Part shown: in pieces, positions 23,659 to 31,308 of the stretch
Layout: every line of letters starts with the position of its first letter
How positions within the stretch are numbered: the stretch's first letter is position 1
Origin: a virus
Strand: one strand, 5' to 3'
Virus record (IMG/VR): IMGVR_UViG_3300009168_000021
Coordinates: 1-47,327 of that record
Length of the DNA stretch: 47,327 nucleotides
The notes under the pieces: model-generated
Databases searched by the model: none
The model's input: only the letters and a program-made list of their open reading frames with translations
What the model was told of the DNA's origin: nothing
Position numbers and translations under genes: made by a program

Positions 23659-23700
23659 CTCCGGGCACGCGAACGCTTTACTTCCAACGCGTGCCCGGAG
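23659..23700 (-). terminator. Perfect 13-bp hairpin between SSB and DUF7768 genes
   Basis: CTCCGGGCACGCG (23659-23671) and CGCGTGCCCGGAG (23688-23700) are perfectly complementary around a 16-nt loop. There is no T-run on either side, so it is not a classic intrinsic terminator. Placed just after the stop of the ssDNA-binding protein gene, it may stabilise that mRNA end, or limit read-through to the downstream genes. Confidence 0.6.
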
Positions 23701-23715
23701 GCCGGGGGTGACCCA

Positions 23716-24300
23716 TCAGTTGAACATCGAGTCGGGATTGTTCCCGCCAACGGTTTCGTTGATGAACTCGAACTCGTCTTCGACCTTGGCGCGACCGCCA
23801 CCGATGCGGTCATCGTGATCCAGCAACTGGACGTTCGACAGACCAAACGAAACACCACGGCCGTTGGCCTTGTGCTCCCACGCATAGGCGCGGACAGACA
23901 CCCTGGCCCAGCGTCCCGGATAGACTTCGTCCGGAACGGTACACGGTTCGCCGTTGCCAAAGACCACGTTGGGCTTCTGCGAAGACGACATGCGGATCAG
24001 CACTGGAAACGCCGCCGCCAGCTCCTGGTCTTCGGTCTTTTCGGCATGTTTCAGAAAAGGCTTTCTGACTTTGCCGATGTTGTTGCCCCATTTCTCCTTG
24101 GCGATCCTCTCCACCCAGGCGACAGCCAGCGTCAGATCGGCGTCGGGCGGAAGCAGTATCGATGTCGAGAACTTGGCCTTGTCTTCCGGCTCGCCGTCCA
24201 TCGCGCGGGCCTTGAACAGGTTCGGGTAGGAAAGCCGCCCCGCCGGAAGAAGCATGGTTCCGGCCTTCGTCTCAGCGCACGTCTTGAATTTTGGATTCAT
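23716..24300 (-). CDS. Single-stranded DNA-binding protein (DUF2815 family)
   Basis: The 194-aa product matches the DUF2815 ssDNA-binding family (T7 gp2.5-like role): a beta-rich OB-type body with GRLSYPNLFKARAMDGEPEDKAKFSTSILLP, KEKWGNN, DEVYPGRWARVSVRAYAWEHKANGRGVSFGLSNVQ-like strands, and an acidic tail (VEDEFEFIN) ending NPDSMFN. The acidic, aromatic C-terminus is the usual partner-contact element. It coats ssDNA during replication by the phage polymerase and helicase. Confidence 0.85.
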   Translation of the reverse strand: MNPKFKTCAETKAGTMLLPAGRLSYPNLFKARAMDGEPEDKAKFSTSILLPPDADLTLAVAWVERIAKEKWGNNIGKVRKPFLKHAEKTEDQELAAAFPVLIRMSSSQKPNVVFGNGEPCTVPDEVYPGRWARVSVRAYAWEHKANGRGVSFGLSNVQLLDHDDRIGGGRAKVEDEFEFINETVGGNNPDSMFN

Positions 24301-24304
24301 GTTC

Positions 24305-24616
24305 TCATGTCCCTATGGGTTTTTCGATTTGCACTACTTCGCCGTCTTTTCCGGCTGTCATTGCCACGGACGGCACAGCAAGCGTGTCCGTGGTAATCGC
24401 GTTGATCGACGTAACGTCAATGAAGACGATCAGCGGGCCTTTGCTCAGATGCGCCACGGCCACGCGCTCCATGCTCAGTTTGATAAGCCCGTTGGCGTCC
24501 GGCGGGAGCGCATCCCCCTCCATCAGCTTGCCGTTGTTCAGCAGCAAGCTGACCCGTGTTGGCGTGTTCAGCGGGTTGATGGCGCGCAACACGTTGGTGA
24601 CTTGGTTGGGGGTCAT
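24305..24616 (-). CDS. Hypothetical protein
   Basis: The 103-aa product has no recognised motif; it is predicted beta-rich in the second half (LIVFIDVTSINAITTDTLAVP). Its ATG overlaps the upstream stop (24613), and the SSB gene follows 4 bp after its end. The position between SSB and the nuclease gene suggests an accessory replication role, without direct evidence. Confidence 0.6.
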   Translation of the reverse strand: MTPNQVTNVLRAINPLNTPTRVSLLLNNGKLMEGDALPPDANGLIKLSMERVAVAHLSKGPLIVFIDVTSINAITTDTLAVPSVAMTAGKDGEVVQIEKPIGT

Positions 24617-24807
24617 ATTTGGAATCCCTTCACTTTGATGAGCCAGCCGGGGACAGCGAACAGACCATCGCTTATCTGTTTGACTTGGGACTTGGGCACC
24701 CAGGCGTGGGTCTTGACGCCGTCGAACAGTTTGTAAGCCAGCTCGGTTTCGTGCTCGATCTCCGCGAACAGCTCGACCAGCTCGTCATCGCTTTTTCGCC
24801 GCACCAT
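24613..24807 (-). CDS. Small hypothetical protein (64 aa)
   Basis: I choose the ATG at 24807, which has GGAG 7 nt upstream and lies just past the upstream stop; an ATG at 24819 is in frame but has a poorer site. The product has an acidic N-terminal helix (SDDELVELFAEIEHETELAYKLF) and a short beta C-terminus containing HAWVPKSQVK. The latter pattern occurs in many small phage proteins next to recombination genes. No function is assigned. Confidence 0.6.
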   Translation of the reverse strand: MVRRKSDDELVELFAEIEHETELAYKLFDGVKTHAWVPKSQVKQISDGLFAVPGWLIKVKGFQI

Positions 24808-24808
24808 G

Positions 24809-25966
24809 TCAGTCTCCAAACTCGTCTGCTGGAGTTATGGAAATCGGTCTGCGCTTGTCGGCCAAGGGAGCCAAGGTGGCTCCCCCTGGCGGATTGGTGG
24901 TCAGCGCGGTCAGCCCCTTGGCAGAAGCCTTCCCGACCAGCTTCTCGGCTTGCGCGGGGGAAACGATCTTCCGAACATAAATTTCTTTATCATCCAGCTC
25001 GTATAAAGACCGCAGCGCGCCAGCGGCTTTGTCGTCGTCGATCCAGCGGCGTATCGTGCGCTTGGCCACCAACTTGAACCCGGTTGGGATCTTCCCATCC
25101 ATTGCAGACGCCAGCGCATGATCGCGCACCGCGCTACACCAAGCCTCGACCAGGGAAACCTCTTGCATAAGTTTTCCAAGCTGCACCGGGGTGAGCTTCT
25201 CGGGTGGCGGCAGCACCACGATGTCGTCGATGAACTCGGCCTGCGCTGCCTTTAAAGACGCGGCGCGCAGCTCCGGGCAGAACCCAGATGCCGGACAAAA
25301 CTGACAGTGATCCCCCGCCACCAGCGGCGCGTTGTCTTGCTGCGCGTTTTCGACCGCGTGGCGGAACTCCCACTCGAACTCGGCAAGGCGCTCGACGGAG
25401 CAATCCCAGGACTTCACGGGAGGCCCCGGCACGCGCGGCTGCACGATATGCACCGCCACGGTCTGGATTTGATGGTTATGGTAGAGCTTCGCCGCGCCAG
25501 ACAAATACGACAGGAGCTGTGGGTTTTCTTCTGGCTCGACCACGACACCCCTGCCGTATTTGAAATCGACGATCTGGAGATCGCCAATTTCCTCCTTGAA
25601 TAAGACCGCGTCGCCCGTCCCAAATTGCCCTGGCCAAAGATGCCCCAGGTCCAGCTTCACTTCTGAACGCAGCTCGTAGCCGTCTTCGACGTAGGCCCGC
25701 ACCAGATCCAGAAATATCTGCGCGGCGTTGGCCATTTCCTCGTCCACGTCGAACGTCACACCGTCTCGCACCGTGATGGTGTCGCCAATGCAAGACGCCG
25801 CGTCCGCGTCTTCACGCAAGCACGCCTCGATCAGCGTGTGCGCGGCGGTGCCTTCGTCCGCATAGACGGAGGACACACGGGTCACGTCGGCCGAAAGTTT
25901 TATGCTTCCCGGACAGCGGAACCACCGATAGGCGGAAGATGGGGCAAAGACGGCGTGAACAGTCAT
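24809..25966 (-). CDS. DUF2800 / PD-(D/E)XK nuclease (Cas4/RecB-like)
   Basis: The 385-aa protein matches DUF2800, a phage family within the PD-(D/E)XK nucleases. Visible are the GTAAHTLIEACL motif (residues 39-50), D118 in FGTGDAVLF, the D/K pair of QIVDFKYGRG, and a NPQLLSYLSGA motif with the conserved Gln and Tyr. A C-terminal Cys group, CQFCPASGFC, with one earlier Cys could hold an Fe-S cluster as in Cas4 and AddB. The likely role is end processing in recombination or replication alongside the ssDNA-binding protein. Confidence 0.85.
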   Translation of the reverse strand: MTVHAVFAPSSAYRWFRCPGSIKLSADVTRVSSVYADEGTAAHTLIEACLREDADAASCIGDTITVRDGVTFDVDEEMANAAQIFLDLVRAYVEDGYELRSEVKLDLGHLWPGQFGTGDAVLFKEEIGDLQIVDFKYGRGVVVEPEENPQLLSYLSGAAKLYHNHQIQTVAVHIVQPRVPGPPVKSWDCSVERLAEFEWEFRHAVENAQQDNAPLVAGDHCQFCPASGFCPELRAASLKAAQAEFIDDIVVLPPPEKLTPVQLGKLMQEVSLVEAWCSAVRDHALASAMDGKIPTGFKLVAKRTIRRWIDDDKAAGALRSLYELDDKEIYVRKIVSPAQAEKLVGKASAKGLTALTTNPPGGATLAPLADKRRPISITPADEFGD

Positions 25967-26466
25967 GCGGACAAATCCGGGATCGCGTCGTTCATGTCGG
26001 ACGCAGGAGTCGTAGCCGCTTTGTAGACAGCGGCGAGGTACTGCGGCTCCAGCTTCGACAGTCGATCCGTCTTGCCGTATTTCGCCAGCAACGCCGCCGC
26101 CTCGGATTCGCTGTTGGCCTGGAGGTACTCAGTAAGAGCTTTGCGCACGTCGAGAATGCTGATTTCCTTCTCGGGTTCTGGTTCCTCCTTGGGGACGATC
26201 TTCAGCGGGCGCTTGGGTTCTTCCAGCTTACCGGGCTGGATCGGCTCCATGCCGATCTGAGCGCCGAGATCGCGCGGGGGACGACCACGGCGGCGGGGCT
26301 GAACGGGCGGATCATTGTCCAACGGCTCGGGTTTCTCAGGCAGCTCTTTGAACTGGTCTTTCGCCACCAAGTTCACTTGCGGCGCGATACCAGCGCCTTG
26401 AAGTGCCTGGAGCACGTTAACCATTTCAGCGGCGTTTTCCGCCGTGATCGTCAGTGTCATCAACAT
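25963..26466 (-). CDS. AT-hook-containing hypothetical protein
   Basis: The 167-aa product has a beta-alpha N-terminus (TLTITAENAAEMVNVLQALQ), a proline-rich linker with an AT-hook-like core (RRRGRPPR, around residues 57-66), and a helical C-terminal domain (ILDVRKALTEYLQANSESEAAALLAKYG). The C-terminal domain resembles a small module found in phage recombination accessory proteins. It is coupled to the DUF2800 nuclease by ATGA, so it may act as its DNA-binding partner. Confidence 0.65.
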   Translation of the reverse strand: MLMTLTITAENAAEMVNVLQALQGAGIAPQVNLVAKDQFKELPEKPEPLDNDPPVQPRRRGRPPRDLGAQIGMEPIQPGKLEEPKRPLKIVPKEEPEPEKEISILDVRKALTEYLQANSESEAAALLAKYGKTDRLSKLEPQYLAAVYKAATTPASDMNDAIPDLSA

Positions 26467-26488
26467 GGGTCAAGTTCTCCCGAAGGGT

Positions 26489-26773
26489 TCACATCAAAAG
26501 CGTGTTCAGTCGCGACTTCTCGTCTTCGTCCACGGTGGTCAAAAGCCGCCGTGAAGCGTTCACCACCCAGGTGTCGATGGCGGCAAGCGCCAGAGCCTTC
26601 ATTTCGAGGCGGGTCAAAGACGAGATCGGCCGCGACAAGTGCAGCGATCCTTTGAGCCAGCGGGCCATTTCCTCGGCTGCTTTCACGGCCACTTCATCCA
26701 CCCACGCGTCGTCTTCGGACCACGCCCGTGCGAGCGGTTTGTTGGCTTTAGTGTGCGGTCTTTTCGTCATCAC
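26489..26773 (-). CDS. Hypothetical helical protein
   Basis: The 94-aa product starts with GTG at 26773 or ATG at 26770, both close to an AGGG site. It is all-helical with Trp-rich surfaces (ARAWSEDDAWVDEVAVKAAEEMARWL). The start lies 5 bp from a TTGTGAGAT operator half-site, so it probably heads a repressor-controlled leftward transcript covering the nuclease and SSB genes. No family is recognised. Confidence 0.6.
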   Translation of the reverse strand: MMTKRPHTKANKPLARAWSEDDAWVDEVAVKAAEEMARWLKGSLHLSRPISSLTRLEMKALALAAIDTWVVNASRRLLTTVDEDEKSRLNTLLM

Positions 26774-26777
26774 CCTA

Positions 26778-26785
26778 ATCTCACA
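26778..26785 (-). promoter_or_regulatory. Operator half-site before leftward gene
   Basis: ATCTCACA here reads TGTGAGAT on the - strand, followed by TAGGGTG and the start codon. It matches the half-site of the other operators. A TTTATGTT element just upstream on the - strand could be a -10. Only a single half-site is present, so regulation is less sure than at the palindromic sites. Confidence 0.4.
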
Positions 26786-26815
26786 ACATAAAGCTCACGG
26801 CAAAACCGCCGCCGC

Positions 26816-27325
26816 CTATGACAACACCCTCGATACTGTGACGGTTTCCCGGTCGCGCTCGTGTGCAAAGTGTGCCAGCGCGATGGCGTCGGCTTCGTTG
26901 TCGTCTGTGACCGCGTCGTAGCCGCGCGCCGCAGCCTCATCCAGCATCATCTTCTTGGATGCGTTGCCTTTGCCGGTCCACGAATGTTTGATGGTGCCGA
27001 CAGGCACGCCCTCGTATGGGATATTCCGTTCCTCGCACAGACCCGTGACCACACCGAACAACGCGCCGTAGACGCGACCAGCGTCAGCTCCGATGTGTCG
27101 GCGCACTTCCTCGAAAAAGACGAGATCCACGGCGGTCTGATCGAACAACGTATTAAGTTGCGAGCGAAATCGAACATAACGCAGACCGGCACCGTCAAAC
27201 CGCCCCGGTCTGAAATCCCACACGCCACTAAGCAAATTAAAGCCAGCGACCGACGTTGTGAGCAACGCCCAACCAGTGTGGGTGCCGAGATCGAGACATA
27301 AGATGGTCTTGCGAGCAGGCTTCAT
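26816..27325 (-). CDS. RuvC-like Holliday junction nuclease
   Basis: From the ATG at 27325 the 169-aa product has the RuvC fold pattern: D12 in LCLDLGTHTGWA, acidic residues E72/E73 in FFEEVRRH, and acidic C-terminal motif DDNEADAIALAH (D141, D142, D146). A KGNASKK basic stretch lies before the last motif. Such phage enzymes resolve branched DNA before packaging or process replication intermediates. An in-frame ATG at 27409 would overlap the HTH gene at 27369 and is less likely. Confidence 0.8.
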   Translation of the reverse strand: MKPARKTILCLDLGTHTGWALLTTSVAGFNLLSGVWDFRPGRFDGAGLRYVRFRSQLNTLFDQTAVDLVFFEEVRRHIGADAGRVYGALFGVVTGLCEERNIPYEGVPVGTIKHSWTGKGNASKKMMLDEAAARGYDAVTDDNEADAIALAHFAHERDRETVTVSRVLS

Positions 27326-27368
27326 GTGCGACGTTTCCCCGAGTGCAAAGTAACCACGAAAACAAAAA

Positions 27369-27680
27369 TCAAGACGGCGTGTCGGCGCGCTTTCCGTTGC
27401 CGCCACCAAGCACCGCGTTCTTGCGCGTCTTGTTTGATTTGCGTCTTCCTTGCGCTACCCACGCAAACCTGGGCCGATCAAACTCACAGATTGTCTCGTA
27501 GGCACGCCACAGCGTCGCGGGCTTAAAAGGATGCCCGTCGCGGAGTTTCTTCACGAACAACGGATCGCCAGAGGCGAGATAGCCCAGGCGCGTTGCGCTG
27601 AATCCGTTGTTGACCGCTTCCTTGACTCGCGCCAGCACACGACGCCGGTCCATTGGTTCTGACTTTTTCATAGTGGTCAT
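27369..27680 (-). CDS. Small HTH-type regulator candidate
   Basis: The 103-aa product has a pattern like a small DNA-binding protein: RVLARVKEAVNNGFSATRLGYLASGDPLFVKKLRDGHPFKPATLWRA spans two or three helices with an HTH-like turn, and the C-terminus is basic (GRRKSNKTRKNAV). It is the first gene leftward from the divergent control region at 27685-27769 and could be a Cro-like regulator opposing the repressor. The HTH call is moderate. Confidence 0.6.
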   Translation of the reverse strand: MTTMKKSEPMDRRRVLARVKEAVNNGFSATRLGYLASGDPLFVKKLRDGHPFKPATLWRAYETICEFDRPRFAWVAQGRRKSNKTRKNAVLGGGNGKRADTPS

Positions 27681-27684
27681 CGGG

Positions 27685-27769
27685 TTTTGAGCGCCCCTCT
27701 TTGCCGTTGGCTATAATTAGGAGTGTGTGAGATCGTGTTATTGACACCCTACATCGACAAGGATCAAAG
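27685..27769. promoter_or_regulatory. Divergent control region between HTH gene and PrimPol
   Basis: On the + strand a perfect TATAAT lies at 27712-27717 with TTGAGC (27687-27692) at a long 19-bp spacing, and a second -35-like TTGACA lies at 27741-27746. The operator half-site TGTGAGAT is at 27726-27733, between these elements, so a bound repressor would block rightward PrimPol transcription. Leftward transcription of the HTH gene must also start here, but its promoter is not clear to me. Confidence 0.55.
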
Positions 27770-27813
27770 TCAACAACGCTCACCTAAATTAGAAAAACCC
27801 GCAGGAAATTCGC

Positions 27814-29772
27814 ATGTTGTCGCCGGATCAGAACATCTTGCACTTGTTAAGGGGCAGCGCGGCGCTCGAACTCGCAAAACAGGGCAAGAAGATTTTCCCG
27901 CTTATTCCAGGCAGCAAAACACCAGCGATAGCGGGTTGGGTAAAGCTGGCCACCACCGATAGTGTCCAGATCATAAAATGGTGGAACGAAAGAGACTACA
28001 ACATCGGAATCCTGACCGGCGACTCGGACATCCCCGGCCAGCAATACATCATGCTGGACTACGACATGAAGGCGGGCCAGCGGGGCGAGGCGATGCTGCG
28101 CCAGCACACACTTCTCGGATTGTCCGACACCGAATCGGTCAAGACCCCGCACGGGGTGCATAAGACCTACTTGGCTCCCAAGGGGCTGCACATCAAAAAC
28201 AGCGTCTCGACCATCGCCACCAACGTCGATGTCAGGGGCTGGCACGGCTATGTGGTCGGCCCCGGCAGCATCGTCGATGGGGTGCTCTACACCTGGGACG
28301 AATCAAACCAGCCCGCCATCGCGCAGCTCCCGCAGGAGTTCATCGATCTGGCGCTGGCGGGCGGCGCGGATAAAAAGACCAACGAGCAGCGCAAAACGCC
28401 GCTGGGCGAGCTGGATCAGGCGGCTGCGGTGACGCTGGCCATCGATTACCTGGAGAACTACGCGCCGCTGGCGGTCGAAGGCGCTGGCGGCGACCAGACC
28501 ACCTACCGGGTGGCGGCCCATGTGAAAGACCTGGGCATCAGCGAGGGGATGTGCCTCGAACTGCTGATGGATCACTATAACGAAACGAAATGCTTCCCGG
28601 CCTGGGCTTATGACGCGCTCAGAACAAAGGTGCAAAATGCCTACAAATACGGCCAATCCGCTCCGGGATCGAAAAACCCTTATGTTGAGTTCGGTGTCGG
28701 GAATAACGGGTCTGACGACCCGCAGACCCAACAAAAGACGGGACTCTACCGGATCGGCTACAGGAAACGGATTGCCAGGGTCGGAAAGTCCCACGGGAAA
28801 CCGCTGATCAAGGGGCTGATCCACCGGAACACGCTCACCGTGATGTATGGCCCCAGCAACAGCGGAAAAACCTTTGTCGCGATGGATATCGCTTACGCGG
28901 TCGGCACGGGCCTTCCCTGGAACAGCAGGAAGACCACCAAGGGGCTGGTGGTCTATGTGGCGGCCGAGGGCGGCTCTGGCGTGAACGACCGCACCGCCGC
29001 GCTGGATACCGCCAGAAAACCAGCCAGCGATCCGCTTTTTGACGTGGTGCCCTGTCCTATCGACCTTCTAAGGGGCAACGGCCCCGACTCCCACGCCAGC
29101 AAGCTGGTGGCGCTCATAAGAGAAGCCGAAAAGGAATACGGCGAACCCTGTGCGCTCTTGGTGATCGACACCCTCTCCAGGGCGCTCGCCGGAGGCGAGG
29201 AGAACTCGTCTGTCGATATGGGGATGTTTATCAAGCACCTGGATCAGATCAGGGCCGCCACCGGCACGGCAGTCCTGGTGATCCACCACAGCGGAAAAGA
29301 CATAGCGCGCGGGGCCAGGGGGTGGTCTGGCGTCCAAGCCGCCATCGACACCGAGATCGAGATCAACCAGAACAGGTTCGCGGTCACCAAGCAGCGGGAC
29401 CTCCCGACCATCGACGAGCTGTCTTTCAGGCTGGACCCGGTCACCGTCGGCAGCGACGAAGACGGGGACGACATAACCTCGTGCACGCTGCTCTGGGGCG
29501 CGGCGGCCGAGTTCGAGGTGGAGCTGACCCCGGCCGAGGAACGGCTGTTCGGGGTACTCGCCGCGTCATCGCTTAACGTGTTCACGGTGAGCGAACTACA
29601 GACGTACCTGGGCGGTCTGAAAGACCCGGAGCACGCCGCGATGGCCACGCGCGACGAGAGCGTGCTGCGCCAGTGGCTGGAGGCGTTGGCGGCCAAGCGG
29701 GGGAGCAGCGTCAGGAAACTCAAAAGGAGGGGCCAATGGGAATATGTAGCGCCCACAACTCCCAACAAATAA
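27814..29772 (+). CDS. PrimPol primase-polymerase with helicase domain
   Basis: The 652-aa protein has an N-terminal bifunctional primase/polymerase (prim-pol) domain (about residues 15-185) with catalytic LDYD (residues 81-84), H116 in TPHGVHKTY and D139 in VDVRG. A RepA/AAA_25-like ATPase follows, with Walker A GPSNSGKT near residue 347, a LVIDTLSRA Walker B segment and VIHHSGKD near residue 490. The C-terminal 70 residues look like a winged helix. It would unwind and prime phage DNA. The repeat-rich candidate origin follows immediately. The start follows an AGGA-type site. Confidence 0.9.
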   Translation: MLSPDQNILHLLRGSAALELAKQGKKIFPLIPGSKTPAIAGWVKLATTDSVQIIKWWNERDYNIGILTGDSDIPGQQYIMLDYDMKAGQRGEAMLRQHTLLGLSDTESVKTPHGVHKTYLAPKGLHIKNSVSTIATNVDVRGWHGYVVGPGSIVDGVLYTWDESNQPAIAQLPQEFIDLALAGGADKKTNEQRKTPLGELDQAAAVTLAIDYLENYAPLAVEGAGGDQTTYRVAAHVKDLGISEGMCLELLMDHYNETKCFPAWAYDALRTKVQNAYKYGQSAPGSKNPYVEFGVGNNGSDDPQTQQKTGLYRIGYRKRIARVGKSHGKPLIKGLIHRNTLTVMYGPSNSGKTFVAMDIAYAVGTGLPWNSRKTTKGLVVYVAAEGGSGVNDRTAALDTARKPASDPLFDVVPCPIDLLRGNGPDSHASKLVALIREAEKEYGEPCALLVIDTLSRALAGGEENSSVDMGMFIKHLDQIRAATGTAVLVIHHSGKDIARGARGWSGVQAAIDTEIEINQNRFAVTKQRDLPTIDELSFRLDPVTVGSDEDGDDITSCTLLWGAAAEFEVELTPAEERLFGVLAASSLNVFTVSELQTYLGGLKDPEHAAMATRDESVLRQWLEALAAKRGSSVRKLKRRGQWEYVAPTTPNK

Positions 29773-29793
29773 GAGGTGTTCAGCTACCGGCGA

Positions 29794-30056
29794 ACGGGGT
29801 AAAAGTGGACCCCGAAACCCCCCCTTTCGGGGTGCCGTTTTACCCCGAAATATTATTGCGCGGAGAGGATTTAAGTCACTTCGGGGTACTTCGGGGTAAC
29901 TTCGGGGTAAAACGGGAAGGCGTAAAAGACGTGCAATATCAAGTGTTTATCGAAACTTCGGGGTACTTCGGGGTAAATGCCAACCCCGAAACGCCAAGAG
30001 CGTTTCGACTTCGGGGTAAAAAACCTCCCCCCTATACGGGGAGGTTTACCCCGAAA
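29794..30056. repeat. Iteron cluster, candidate replication origin
   Basis: About 12 copies of TTCGGGGTA or close variants lie here in both orientations. Direct copies are at 29879, 29889, 29900, 29956, 29966 and 30009; inverted copies at 29841, 29982 and 30047. The left end forms a nested palindrome: CGGGGTAAAA (29795-29804) pairs with 29838-29847, and ACCCCGAAA (29809-29817) pairs with TTTCGGGGT (29825-29833). The right end has AAACCTCCCC (30021-30030) / GGGGAGGTTT (30038-30047) flanked by inverted iterons. Such arrays beside a primase-helicase gene are typical of origins. An open frame across it looks accidental. Confidence 0.75.
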
Positions 30057-30074
30057 CGCAGGGGAGGTGGATAA

Positions 30075-30806
30075 ATGGTTTCTAAAAGTCGAGGGGAGCC
30101 GCTGCGGCCAGGGCGAAGGGAGCAGGAATTTTACGATCATCTGCGGACGCATGTGAAGCCGAAGGCGACGAGTGTTCTAGGGGCGCTCGAACAGTTGGTG
30201 GCTGTAACGGCGAAGCGCGAGGCCGCGAGCCGTGCCGCGCAGAAGCGGCGGGCGAACCAGTGGGTGACCGGGAAGCGGGAGAAGCAGACGAAGACGAGGA
30301 AGGCGAACGAGGCGGCCGAGGCAAGGCGGTGGGCGGCTGTGGCCGCCCGAACAGGAAGACGGGCCGCGAGCCATTTGCCGACGAGTGTGGGGGTGGTGGG
30401 CACGTCGAGCGCGTGGGTGAGGCTCATAGCGGCGATGGAGCCGGGGCGCTGGTATGGGCTACCGGCGCTGAACCAACTCATTGGGGTGGATGGGGTGATC
30501 TATCGGGGCAAGACGATGCTGTTTCTGGACAAGGCCCGTAACCCGGCGTTCGAGCCGTCCCAGTACTCGCTGGCGATCCGGTCGATGCTCGCGGCTGGTC
30601 TTTATGGGCATGTCGAGCCGGAGTGGCTCTGGCGGCTGAACGCGTGGGGCGTGGCTGTGCGGGCGAAGGTGCTGGAAGACCCGACGCTTGATCGCTTCAA
30701 CATATTGGAGCTGGAGGGTGCGCGGCCGGATTTGTGGAAGAAATCGAGGGGTGGCCTTCCTGGGAGAGGTCCGATTTGGGACAATCGTGGCTCAGTTTTA
30801 GACTGA
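30075..30806 (+). CDS. Basic protein after iterons; candidate DNA-binding protein
   Basis: The 243-aa product has a strongly basic helical N-terminal half (residues 1-100, many Arg/Lys, e.g. AQKRRANQWVTGKREKQTKTRK) and a C-terminal half with a pattern like a winged-helix or replication-protein domain (RWYGLPALNQLIGVDGVIYRGKTMLFLD, SLAIRSMLAAGLYGHVEPEW). It lies directly after the iterons and shares the PrimPol transcript. It could bind the repeats or load the helicase, but no family is recognised. Confidence 0.6.
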   Translation: MVSKSRGEPLRPGRREQEFYDHLRTHVKPKATSVLGALEQLVAVTAKREAASRAAQKRRANQWVTGKREKQTKTRKANEAAEARRWAAVAARTGRRAASHLPTSVGVVGTSSAWVRLIAAMEPGRWYGLPALNQLIGVDGVIYRGKTMLFLDKARNPAFEPSQYSLAIRSMLAAGLYGHVEPEWLWRLNAWGVAVRAKVLEDPTLDRFNILELEGARPDLWKKSRGGLPGRGPIWDNRGSVLD

Positions 30807-31015
30807 CCTGGTTTGGTCTTTCTGTCTGAAATCCTGGATTTGAAAAACAAAATCAGCGGTCGGGCTGGAAAAAATTGGCCGTTTTTTCCCAGGAAATTTT
30901 GGAAACCATTAAAAATATAGAAACTGATTTGCGCTGGCGGCGGCGCGGCCCCCCGCGTGCGGGCGGGGCCGGTCGGGGGCGGGGGAGAACAGACCGTGAA
31001 AATCCCAGGAAACCG

Positions 31016-31160
31016 GGTGAGCTCGCCCCTGGTGAGCTCGCCCCTGGTGCGCCCTGGTGCGCTCGCCCCCTGGTGAGCTCGCCCCCTGGTGAGCTCGCCC
31101 CCTGGTGAGCTCGCCCCCTGGTGCGCCCTGGTGCGCTCGCCCTGGTGCGCCCTGGTGCGT
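31016..31160. repeat. Tandem repeat of GGTGAGCTCGCCCCCT-type units
   Basis: About eleven head-to-tail units follow one another: 15- or 16-bp units GGTGAGCTCGCCCCCT (with a GGTGCG variant) mixed with 10-bp units GGTGCGCCCT. The array ends just before the leftward terminator. All units contain GGTG and a C-rich stretch, and many contain GAGCTC. The order of long and short units suggests growth by slippage and partial deletion. Function is unknown. Confidence 0.85.
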
Positions 31161-31168
31161 CAGGGCAC

Positions 31169-31196
31169 AAAAAAACCGGGGGCAACGCGCCCCCGG
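31169..31196 (-). terminator. Intrinsic terminator of the leftward ATPase operon
   Basis: On the - strand a perfect 8-bp GC stem (CCGGGGGC 31176-31183 with GCCCCCGG 31189-31196, loop of 5) is followed by seven T (complement of the A-run 31169-31175). It lies 28 bp after the last tiny gene of the operon. Confidence 0.92.
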
Positions 31197-31224
31197 CAAG
31201 TCACAGGAAACTAGGATCGGCGGC

Positions 31225-31308
31225 CTAGGGGTGATGCCACGCGTACCAAGCGGCGAGTATGAGTAGGATTGCTATCATCCGGCAGATGTCGCGGTATTGC
31301 GTGTTCAT
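31225..31308 (-). CDS. Tiny membrane peptide (27 aa)
   Basis: The ATG at 31308 overlaps the upstream stop (ATGA). The 27-aa product, MNTQYRDICRMIAILLILAA followed by WYAWHHP, is a short cytoplasmic head and one transmembrane helix. It is the last gene of the leftward operon. Two other tiny membrane peptides occur upstream in the same transcript. Confidence 0.55.
   Translation of the reverse strand: MNTQYRDICRMIAILLILAAWYAWHHP

Larger units (their letters stand above)
30807..31224. other. Non-coding convergent region
   Basis: This 418-bp stretch separates the rightward PrimPol operon from the end of the leftward ATPase operon. It holds an AT-rich imperfect hairpin near 30865-30892 (CTGGAAAAAA / TTTTTTCCCAG), a very G-rich tract around 30940-30985, a tandem repeat at 31016-31160 and the leftward terminator at 31176-31196. 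I see no convincing gene. Confidence 0.6.

Noticed and set aside
29794-30056. CRISPR array interpretation of the short repeats
   Set aside because: The units are 9-10 bp, occur in both orientations and lack constant-length unique spacers; no cas gene is present.
29736-30074. An open frame of about 110 codons through the iteron array
   Set aside because: It is built from the repeats themselves (FGVxxGYFGV-type), begins inside the PrimPol gene and shows no protein-like composition; the non-coding repeat explanation is simpler.
30875-31108. A 77-codon + strand frame across the tandem repeat
   Set aside because: The predicted protein is only a translation of the repeat (GELAP units) and has no ribosome site or neighbour coupling.
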